Shown: positions 7,834 through 14,231 of the stretch, piece by piece
Position numbering within the stretch: the first letter of the stretch is position 1
Layout: the number at the start of each line of letters is the position of its first letter
Source of the DNA: Pseudomonadota bacterium
GTDB taxonomy: Bacteria > Pseudomonadota > Alphaproteobacteria > Rhodospirillales > 2-02-FULL-58-16
NCBI GenBank assembly: GCA_022572335.1
Contig: JACZWD010000031.1
Location: 1-16,667 of the forward strand
Length of the DNA: 16,667 nucleotides
Direction: 5' to 3'
The notes under the pieces: generated by a model
The model's database searches: none
What the model was told of the DNA's origin: nothing
Seen by the model: the letters and a program-made list of their open reading frames with translations, nothing else
Made by a program: the position numbers and the translations under genes

Positions 7834-8599
7834 GCTTTATGCGTATGCGGCCGTCGCCGTCTTCGTCCTGGCGCTGGTCGCCTTTTCCGTCAAGATTCTG
7901 CGCGAGTACGAACGCGGGGTCGTTTTTCTGCTCGGCCGCTTCTGGAAGGTGAAGGGTCCGGGCCTGATCATCATCGTGCCCCTGATCCAGCAGATGGTGC
8001 GGGTGGACCTGCGCATCATCGTCCTGGACGTGCCCACGCAGGACGTGATTTCCCGCGACAACGTCTCCGTCCAGGTCAACGCCGTCGTGTATTACCGGGT
8101 CATCGACGCGCAAAGGGCCATCATCCAGGTCGAGAACTTCCGCGACGCCACCAGCCAGCTTGCCCAGACCACCCTGCGCTCGGTCCTCGGCCAGCACGAA
8201 CTCGACGAGATGCTGGCCGAGCGGGACAAGTTGAACACCGACATCCAGCGCATCCTCGACGAACGGACGGATGCCTGGGGGATCAAGGTCTCGAACGTGG
8301 AGATCAAGCAAGTGGACCTGAACGAGACCATGATACGGGCCATCGCCAAGCAGGCGGAGGCGGAGCGCATCCGGCGGGCGAAGATCATCAACGCGGAGGG
8401 CGAACTGCAGGCCGCGGACCGGCTTCTCAAGGCGGCCGAGATCATGTCCGCCAACCCGCAGGCCATGCAGCTTCGCTACCTCGGTGCGCTGCAGGAAATC
8501 GCCGGCGAAAAGAGTTCGACCATCGTCTTTCCCCTGCCCATGGATCTGCTGCGCCCCTTTCTGACCCCCCGGGACGCCGGCCAGGATAAGAAGACGTGA
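7826..8599 (+). CDS. Slipin (stomatin/SPFH-family membrane protein), NfeD partner
   Basis: The 257-residue protein has one N-terminal membrane segment (about 5-22), followed by an SPFH domain (about 23-180) with YERGVVFLLGRF and the typical VPTQDVISRDNVSVQV block. A charged helical region rich in Ala, Glu and Arg (about 165-215) probably forms the oligomerising coiled coil. A hydrophobic tail at about 232-247 (STIVFPLPMD) resembles the part that the NfeD protease cleaves in archaeal PH1511. Slipins assemble as rings on membranes and are thought to organise microdomains and modulate the paired NfeD protease. The gene overlaps nfeD by 8 bp with a strong internal ribosome binding site, so the pair is an operon. 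Confidence 0.95.
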   Translation: MIELYAYAAVAVFVLALVAFSVKILREYERGVVFLLGRFWKVKGPGLIIIVPLIQQMVRVDLRIIVLDVPTQDVISRDNVSVQVNAVVYYRVIDAQRAIIQVENFRDATSQLAQTTLRSVLGQHELDEMLAERDKLNTDIQRILDERTDAWGIKVSNVEIKQVDLNETMIRAIAKQAEAERIRRAKIINAEGELQAADRLLKAAEIMSANPQAMQLRYLGALQEIAGEKSSTIVFPLPMDLLRPFLTPRDAGQDKKT

Positions 8600-8682
8600 G
8601 GGCCGCCTCGATCCTGGGCCAGGATTTCGGGTGCCCGGCGTCCCGTCCCGCTCCGCCGGATTGGACGGGGTGAGGAAAATCC

Positions 8683-9726
8683 ATGGCCGAAACCGTCAAT
8701 CCGGGCAGCATCCTCGTTTATATCGGTCATAACCCGGACAACGCCCTCGGCGAGAACATCATCAAGCTGCCTTTCCTGCGGGCGATTCGCCAGGCCTTTC
8801 CCGAGGCGCGCGTCTCGTGGATGTACGGCCGGGGCCCCTCTTTCTTCGAGGACAGTCTCAAACCCCTGGCCAGGGGCCTGATCGACGAGGTTCTCAACCA
8901 TACGTCCCTCGGCGCCAGCGCCGCCGAACTGTTCCGTCGGGCGCCGCCGTTGCCGGGACGGCGTTTCGATCTGGTCATCGACACCCAACATGCCCTGCAC
9001 CGCACACTGATCGTGCGCCGCGTCGCGCATGGCCGTTTCGTCTCGCCGACGTGGAATTTCCTGTTCTCCGATATGAGACCCCCGGCCGGCCTGCCCCGCC
9101 CGGCCTTGCTGGTCGACCAGCTGCTGGCCCTGGTGGCGGCCGCGGCGGGGCGCGTCGTACGGCCCTCGCACGTCGCGCCGTTGCCCGAACCATGGTATGC
9201 GGCGGCGGACAGGATCCTTCACCCGGGCCCCACCTATGTGGGCCTGGCGCCGGGCGCGGGGCGCAAGGAGACCGGCAAATGCTGGCCCCTGGAGCGCTTC
9301 ATCGCCGTCGCCCGGGAACAGGGCCGGAAGGGCCGCGTGCCGGTGTTTTTCCTCGGCCCCAACGAGGCCGGGTGGCTGCCCCTGCTCCGCCAGCGGGTGC
9401 CGGACGCCGTTTTCCCCGGATGGGGCGACGCCGCCCCGCCCGGCGACATGGCGGGGCCGCCCCTGGTCGTCGCCCTGGCCCGCCGCCTGGCGGTCGCGGT
9501 GTCGAACTGCTCGGGAACCGGGCACCTGCTGGCCGCCGGCGGCGCGCCGATGGTGTCGCTGTTCGGCCCCACCAACCCTAAGAAATTCGCCCCCTACACC
9601 CCCAGCCTGAGGGTTCTCACGGCCCAGCGGTTCGGCGGCACGACCATGGACTCGATTCCCGCCGACGCCGTGCTCAGGGCCGTCGATGCCCAGGTGGCGG
9701 CCGGCCCGGCCGGCGCCGGCGCTTAA
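8683..9726 (+). CDS. Glycosyltransferase family 9 (heptosyltransferase-like)
   Basis: The 347-residue protein has two Rossmann-like halves of the GT-B fold. The N-terminal half carries NPDNALGENIIKLPFLRAI (17-35), the acceptor-side motif of GT9 enzymes. The C-terminal half carries G187-LAPGAGRKETGKCWP, the nucleotide-sugar binding strand-loop, then NCSGTGHLLAAGG (275-287) and LFGPTNP. Family members transfer heptose or another sugar from a nucleotide donor to the lipopolysaccharide core or related glycans on the cytoplasmic face of the inner membrane. Donor and acceptor cannot be assigned. The ATG has TGAGGA six bases upstream. The gene lies 83 bp after the slipin gene with no strong terminator between them. 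It is the last high-GC gene before the AT-rich island. Confidence 0.9.
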   Translation: MAETVNPGSILVYIGHNPDNALGENIIKLPFLRAIRQAFPEARVSWMYGRGPSFFEDSLKPLARGLIDEVLNHTSLGASAAELFRRAPPLPGRRFDLVIDTQHALHRTLIVRRVAHGRFVSPTWNFLFSDMRPPAGLPRPALLVDQLLALVAAAAGRVVRPSHVAPLPEPWYAAADRILHPGPTYVGLAPGAGRKETGKCWPLERFIAVAREQGRKGRVPVFFLGPNEAGWLPLLRQRVPDAVFPGWGDAAPPGDMAGPPLVVALARRLAVAVSNCSGTGHLLAAGGAPMVSLFGPTNPKKFAPYTPSLRVLTAQRFGGTTMDSIPADAVLRAVDAQVAAGPAGAGA

Positions 9727-9962
9727 GAACCGATTCGCGGGCTCGCTCCGGGGCGCTCGCGCGACGGCCGGCGACTCCCGGCTTGGCCGGGTCGTACCAG
9801 GCGCCCGTTGGAAGCTGCACCACGCGGGGCAACACTTTTGCGGATAATGGTCACTCGTAGTCAATCACCGAGAAAATTTGAACTACCCACAGATTTCTGA
9901 GTTTCAACTCTGTCACTTTCCATTTTCAGGCGGTAGGATGGACACCAAGACGGGGAAGAGCG
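9727..9962. other. Left boundary of the low-GC island (non-coding)
   Basis: The first 100 bases keep the GC-rich style of the chromosome. From about 9830 the sequence becomes AT-rich and stays so for about 2.5 kb. A GATAAT hexamer at 9843-9848 could be a -10 box, but no matching -35 is seen. GAGTTTCAACTC (9899-9910) is a small palindrome in the putative 5' leader and could be an operator. No integrase, tRNA end or direct repeat marking an attachment site was found here. Confidence 0.5.
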
Positions 9963-10931
9963 TTGGATGCCTACCTAGCCATTGCCCAACAAGTACTACG
10001 TGCCGCTCGGCAGCCGATGAGCCCGAGGCGAATACTTGATGCTGCGTTTAGGGCAAGCATCGTGCCCCATCATTTACATGGCAAAACACAACATAAAACT
10101 CTCCAAGCACGGATAAGTGAAGATATTCTGTTGAGGCGTGGAAAGAGTCTTTTTTTTCGCACTCAACCGGGAAGATTCTTTCTGCGGGAGTTCCAACGCG
10201 ATCTCTCGATCTCGGAAAAATACCGTCACGAATTTGCGTCTCGTCGTCGCCAACGTGAACTCCTCAAAGGTCCGGCTCTGGCGATTGACAAGCGGGACTT
10301 GGCTCACCCGAACGGGCGCAATAACACGGTTGATGCTGAGAGGGTTATCACGATTCTGACCGATCAACGTTACAACTACGATGATCCAAAAAACGCCAAT
10401 CCCAACTCAGTTTTCATTTGGTCGTTTGTAGCCGTCATGCGTGACAACTCAGTTTTGAGCTACCGATTAGGGCGTTACCGCGACGATAGAGACAATTTTG
10501 TGCACAAACGCACAATTGGGATTTCCAGCATCGTTTATGAAAGGGATAGAGATCTATTTAATTTGGACAACTATGGTATATTGCAAAGTGGCTATGCAGC
10601 GACGGCCATAGATCTCGATATTCCAATACTAGAGGATCCAATACATTTCTTCGGAGATCTGTCTGCTTTGTGTTGCTTTCTCTGGCCTTATGGAACACGC
10701 CGCTCTTCTAGCATTGCTGCATTAATTCGTTATGAATGTCCGGAATGGTATGAGCCGACGCGACGACATTTAGCGATGCGAGATCTGCAATGGTTAGATT
10801 TGGACGTCGTACCTAATAACCTTGACGATTTTGATCCGTGGTCAAGAATCGCCATAACGGAAAGACAGAAGTTGTTATCGGGAGGCTTGTATCACAAGAA
10901 TGCCGGCACTTCTCGAAAAACCGTTCGTTGA
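9963..10931 (+). CDS. HARE-HTH domain protein with unrecognised C-terminal domain
   Basis: The 322-residue product opens with a winged-helix HARE-HTH (HB1/ASXL-type) domain, about residues 1-76. Its hallmarks are an N-terminal helix (AIAQQVLRAA), the P18-M-S-P-R-R-I-L helix start, the loop HGKTQHKTLQARISEDI and the wing ending FFRTQPGRFFLRE. This domain is linked by family knowledge to sensing or binding DNA in restriction, chromatin and transcription proteins. Residues about 80-120 are a basic linker. Residues about 125-285 form an alpha/beta-like domain with SYRLGRYRDDRDNF, KRTIGISSIV and DLFNLDNYGILQSG. I do not recognise it; a degenerate Nudix-like fold is a speculation and no Nudix box is present. 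The start is TTG after GGGGAAGAG; the first in-frame ATG (10017) would cut the HTH. The 3' end overlaps the next gene by 32 bp. Confidence 0.82.
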   Translation: MDAYLAIAQQVLRAARQPMSPRRILDAAFRASIVPHHLHGKTQHKTLQARISEDILLRRGKSLFFRTQPGRFFLREFQRDLSISEKYRHEFASRRRQRELLKGPALAIDKRDLAHPNGRNNTVDAERVITILTDQRYNYDDPKNANPNSVFIWSFVAVMRDNSVLSYRLGRYRDDRDNFVHKRTIGISSIVYERDRDLFNLDNYGILQSGYAATAIDLDIPILEDPIHFFGDLSALCCFLWPYGTRRSSSIAALIRYECPEWYEPTRRHLAMRDLQWLDLDVVPNNLDDFDPWSRIAITERQKLLSGGLYHKNAGTSRKTVR

Positions 10932-12372
10932 TTTTATTCGTTTCCAGCTTCTAACGGGCAATTCCGATGAAATTAAGAACGGCCTACAACGTATTTGTCG
11001 TGCCTATCGCAGCGGATATCGGATAAAAGACGAACTAGATCGAATGGGCTTGGAAAGGCTTATCAACGGGGTTCTTCAAACGCACTCCAATGATCCAAAG
11101 GTTCGGCGCTGGGCGCTGAATGCAATTGCATTATTCGGGAGAAAAGAAACAAGTCTCGAGAGCGTCGAAGATATCCTTCACAAGTTTAAACAAGATCCGC
11201 AAACCATGGCATCTGCCATAGCGGCGGTGTTTAAATTTGACCCTTTTGCCCAAAAGAGATTAATCGAAAAAGAGGGGCTAGATCCTGATCTGGTAGTGCT
11301 TTCGGCACTACAGCAAAGGCCACTTCAGGAAATTGATTTAAGCAATACGCGTATCAACATTGAACGTGCCAACCCCGAAATTTTGAAATTGGGTCTCATT
11401 CTCGTTGGTGTTGGCAAAGCGCCTGAGCATATATTTCATCCACGTCATGCGAATGGCGAAATTGTTCGAGTCCTTGGCGGACACCATGATGAAATCGTTT
11501 CCCAATACTCAATTTGGGCCATCACGGAAAATAGCACCCTTGGCTTAAGTAACCTCGGAATTCCAATTGAAAACATCGAAAGTCAAAAGCAGAATGTACG
11601 TGCTTGGATGCATCGACTGATTGCGATGAATGCCGACGTCACGAATCCCTGCATCGATTATATTCGTCTCGGTATCGATGATGATCAAATAGAGGTCCGA
11701 GAGGGCCTCGCGGCCGGGTTACAAGATACATTCTTTGACGGGCTCGTTCCGTATGTACTTGATTGGTATCTTCTTGAACCCTCAGAGCCAGTAAGATCGA
11801 ATATACTCGATCATATAGTCAAGCAATCAACGAATTGTCCAAACTACGAGGGATTCGCCCTTGAATTTTACGAAAAGGAGCGTGCTGGCTCACGCGGACG
11901 GTTGCGTATGGAGGCGATAGCCGCGGGGACCCGAACATACGGAAAGCTGATGAAGTTAAAAATTGTAGGGCAGCCCGAATTATTTGGTACTATGGAAATT
12001 CACCAGCATTTTTACGGAGACATAGATGTGAGCGACAGATCAGTTAAAGTCGGCGGTAATGTTTCTGGCATTATCGCCACTGGGGATGAAACCGAGAATA
12101 CGATCAATCGATCACTCTCAGGCGATGAGGTCGTTGCGATTTTGAGAGAGTTGCAGTCCGCGCGGCAGATTATTGACGATGTTGACGTAGATGATCGTCT
12201 AAAATCTAAAGCAAGAGATGCAATCGATGATGCTGAGGAAGCCCCGTCACCGGGCAAGCTTGAACGCGCTCTTGGAGTAATCAAGACGGTCGTAGAGGCG
12301 GCAAAAAGCGTAACGAAACCTGTAAAGTCTTTACTCGGAATTATTAAAACCGTAACTGATATAGTTAGCTAA
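10900..12372 (+). CDS. Helical-repeat (HEAT/ARM-like) protein with Gly-rich and amphipathic C-terminus; candidate effector
   Basis: I do not recognise this 490-residue protein as a named family. Residues about 1-350 look all-helical, with regularly spaced Leu/Ile/Val and short units such as KVRRWALNAIALFG and EVREGLAAGLQD, as in HEAT or ARM repeats used for protein or nucleic-acid binding. From M365 a short strand-rich segment follows, HFYGDIDVSDRSVKVGG then NVSGIIATGDE. Next comes a charged helical module (about 400-460) and a final hydrophobic/basic stretch (about 458-490: AAKSVTKPVKSLLGIIKTV) that could be an amphipathic or membrane-active helix. From memory, Gly-rich NVxGxIxxGD segments followed by helical modules occur in effector-associated parts of bacterial conflict proteins. 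No enzyme motif is visible. GGGAGG at 10880-10885 is rather far from the ATG, and the 32-bp overlap suggests coupled translation. Confidence 0.78.
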   Translation: MPALLEKPFVDFIRFQLLTGNSDEIKNGLQRICRAYRSGYRIKDELDRMGLERLINGVLQTHSNDPKVRRWALNAIALFGRKETSLESVEDILHKFKQDPQTMASAIAAVFKFDPFAQKRLIEKEGLDPDLVVLSALQQRPLQEIDLSNTRINIERANPEILKLGLILVGVGKAPEHIFHPRHANGEIVRVLGGHHDEIVSQYSIWAITENSTLGLSNLGIPIENIESQKQNVRAWMHRLIAMNADVTNPCIDYIRLGIDDDQIEVREGLAAGLQDTFFDGLVPYVLDWYLLEPSEPVRSNILDHIVKQSTNCPNYEGFALEFYEKERAGSRGRLRMEAIAAGTRTYGKLMKLKIVGQPELFGTMEIHQHFYGDIDVSDRSVKVGGNVSGIIATGDETENTINRSLSGDEVVAILRELQSARQIIDDVDVDDRLKSKARDAIDDAEEAPSPGKLERALGVIKTVVEAAKSVTKPVKSLLGIIKTVTDIVS

Positions 12373-12382
12373 AATCCACTTA

Positions 12383-12839
12383 GAGTGCGGCCCGAAAAGA
12401 GTTTAGTGATTTCAGGGTGTTGTGATTCTCTCGTTTGTGTCGAAGCAAAGAAGAGGACACAACTTGTGGACTGAAATCACTCGCCCCCACTATGAACGGT
12501 CTGGCCTGCGCTACGCAAGCGACCTGACGGACGTGGAATGGAACTTGATCGCGCCGTTGTTGCCGCCGGCGAAGTGGTTGGGACGCCCTCGGACGACGGA
12601 CTTGCGCGAGCTGCTGAACGCGATCCTCTACATGGCGCGCACGGGCTACGTGCCGTTGCCCAGACGGTGGGTCGTCGAACGGAACTTCGCTTGGCTCAGC
12701 CGCAACCGACGCCTCGCCAAGGACTTCGAGAAAACCATCGAAAGCGCCGAGGCCTAGCTGCTGATCACCAGCATCCAGCTCCTCCGCGGCAGAATCGCAA
12801 GGGCTTGAAATCAATAAATTCATTTTGAGTCAGTCCCTC
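12383..12839 (+). mobile_element. Internally deleted IS5-family element (relic)
   Basis: The ends are imperfect inverted repeats. The left end begins GAGTGCGGCCCG and continues AAAAGAGTTTAGTGATTTCA. The inverted right end begins GAGGGACTGACTC and continues AAAATGAATTTATTGATTTC. Between them lies a broken transposase of the IS5 superfamily (IS1031-like subgroup). At about 457 bp it is roughly half the length of an intact member. No target duplication is obvious; the left flank is TTA and the right flank AGC. It starts 10 bp after the stop of the helical-repeat gene. Its right end overlaps the stop codon of the methyltransferase gene on the other strand, so it marks the right edge of the AT-rich pair. 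Confidence 0.8.
12422..12808 (+). pseudogene. IS5-family transposase remnant, central domain deleted
   Basis: The N-terminal part reads YASDLTDVEWNLIAPLLPP and GRPRTTDLRELLNAILYMARTG, the conserved start of IS5/IS1031-type transposases. At about 12650-12660 it jumps in frame to the C-terminal block RRWVVERNFAWLSRNRRLAKDFE, so the central part with the first two catalytic aspartates is missing. The glutamate of WVVER, the likely third DDE residue, remains. An in-frame TAG at 12755-12757 replaces a Trp codon expected before LLITSIQLLLR. The reading frame continues past it to a TGA at 12806-12808. The product cannot be an active transposase. Confidence 0.85.
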
Positions 12840-13650
12840 AGCACTTGCGCATCCAGTACGATCCCCCGTCTCCGTCGGCCTCCAACATGCCGTTTCTGAC
12901 CAGGAAATAGACCGGCAGGAAGGGCACCCAGTCCTGCGAATTTATAATCAATGTTCCCAGAAGGTATTGTTCATTGTAATACCGCGAAGTAAAAAGCTCG
13001 TCGTATTCATAGGGCAACATAATATCATGGATGTGAACAAAGACGCCTTTTGCAATTCTCGGCAGAATCGTCAAAAAGAAATGCGGCACGTCGGTTCCGT
13101 TGAAGGCAAGATGGCTGCCGTCGAGAAAAACGATGTCGCCATCGGCGAGGGTGTCGAACACGCCCAGGTCCACGTCGACGACGTTTTCCTTGTATAGGTC
13201 ATCGGCGACCGACGAGATGTCCGTTTGCGGCCTGGGGTCGATGCAGATAATTTTCGTCTGTATGTGCGCGTCCTCGGCCGCCCGGCGCAGCAGGTGCGTG
13301 CTGTATCCGCTGCCGATTTCGACGATTTTCGAGGGTTTATGGTGGCGCACCACGGCGTAGGCGACACGGGCGTCGATGCCGGTGAAAAACTGACCCTCGG
13401 TGCGGTCCCTTTCGGCGCCTTCCCGGGGCGGGCGGGCGCGGACACTGTCGTCAAGGCTGTAATGTCTTATGATATCTATATTTTTCTTAATCTCCGGTAG
13501 TCTCCGATCAAATATTTTCCCGACTTCGGTATAGACGTAATCCCCGTCCCGCGGCTTGACCATGTCCGCCGGGCTGATGGTAATGACTATATAGGGGTTC
13601 TTCCTGGTCAGGAATTTCCTGATGATTTTCAGCCGTGTCCTCAGCTTCAT
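12838..13650 (-). CDS. Class I SAM-dependent methyltransferase
   Basis: The 270-residue protein has the Rossmann-like methyltransferase core. Motif I is V-E111-I-G-S-G-Y116, the acidic end of strand 2 is IICID138, and later strands give VFLDGSH180 and V-H-I-H208-D209, which resemble the Methyltransf_24 type. The N-terminal 100 residues are basic and unassigned. The substrate is unknown; such enzymes often modify glycans, lipids or small metabolites. Start 13650 is chosen because AAGGAG lies seven bases upstream on the minus strand. The open frame continues upstream to 13923, but that part has no recognisable homology. Base composition is patchy, with AT-rich stretches at both ends and a GC-rich middle, unlike the neighbouring backbone genes. 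The stop codon overlaps the right end of the IS relic. Confidence 0.88.
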   Translation of the reverse strand: MKLRTRLKIIRKFLTRKNPYIVITISPADMVKPRDGDYVYTEVGKIFDRRLPEIKKNIDIIRHYSLDDSVRARPPREGAERDRTEGQFFTGIDARVAYAVVRHHKPSKIVEIGSGYSTHLLRRAAEDAHIQTKIICIDPRPQTDISSVADDLYKENVVDVDLGVFDTLADGDIVFLDGSHLAFNGTDVPHFFLTILPRIAKGVFVHIHDIMLPYEYDELFTSRYYNEQYLLGTLIINSQDWVPFLPVYFLVRNGMLEADGDGGSYWMRKC

Positions 13651-14231
13651 CGGATGCTCCTTCGCCGCCGCCGGGTATGACCTTGGGACCCTTATGATTA
13701 CCGTTATGCCGGACAGAATGAAACCCGGATGCCCCATATAGATCGTAGTTTCACCGACCTTTGACGCCGATTCGTATATAAGAATCAATAACTTGAGGCG
13801 ATATTGGAGGCTCGGCCCTGGCGCACCCGATGGGGGAAGCAAAACCGCCGCCTCTCCGGGTCGGTTTGTCCTCCCTTCGGCCGTTCTCTTCGCACCGGCC
13901 GCCGCCTGAAGCTGGAATTTCACGGCGGCAAGATCACTTCGGACACTGGCGTCGCCCGATGAGGTCGGGCACGGTCAAACCGCCAAAATCAGGCCATCGG
14001 ATGGCTGCGGGAGAATACAGCTACCCCTGGCGGTGCCGTATGGTACGATTGTCACGGATTTGGCGGTTATCTGGGGAATGCCGGTGTACACCGCACCAAT
14101 TCACGGCCGCGTTCGCCCTCGACCGCCATTTGTGGTACCATCATCGGTAAACGGGGGAGCCATCCGGGAAATCCCGGATACATGCGGGCGTCGTTTACGA
14201 CGACGTGCCCGCGGGAGGATCGGGGGCGGAC
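13651..14231. other. About 580 bp without a gene, with small palindromes
   Basis: This gap separates the divergent methyltransferase and radical-SAM genes. ORFs across it have no recognisable protein character. Visible structures are GCCCGA/TCGGGC (13954-13970, loop of 5), ATCCGGG/CCCGGAT (14162-14179, loop AAAT) and CGTCGT/ACGACG (14189-14202, loop TT). The last two lie 30-70 bases before the radical-SAM start and could be operator or leader hairpins. An AT-rich stretch at about 13730-13800 is the most likely promoter region for the leftward methyltransferase, but no convincing -35/-10 pair was found. A mosaic insertion or decayed gene is possible. Confidence 0.5.
13657..13662 (-). promoter_or_regulatory. 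Shine-Dalgarno deciding the methyltransferase start
   Basis: On the minus strand this reads AAGGAG, followed by seven bases and ATG. It supports initiation at 13650 over several upstream in-frame codons. Confidence 0.75.

Noticed and set aside
8611..8625. Terminator after the slipin gene
   Set aside because: ATCCTG/CAGGAT forms a 6-bp stem, but no T-run follows, so transcription may continue into the glycosyltransferase gene.
8476..9864. 462-codon minus-strand frame opposite the glycosyltransferase
   Set aside because: No recognisable motifs and fully antisense to a GT9 gene.
9727..12839. A standard restriction-modification system in the island
   Set aside because: HARE-HTH occurs in restriction enzymes, but I see no nuclease motif, no adjacent DNA methyltransferase and no specificity subunit. 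The methyltransferase beyond the IS has small-molecule-type motifs.
12383..12839. Target-site duplication of the IS relic
   Set aside because: The bases flanking the two ends do not match, so no duplication can be claimed.
13651..13923. Upstream extension of the methyltransferase by 91 codons
   Set aside because: No homology or signal-like features are visible, and a strong Shine-Dalgarno sits directly before the ATG at 13650.
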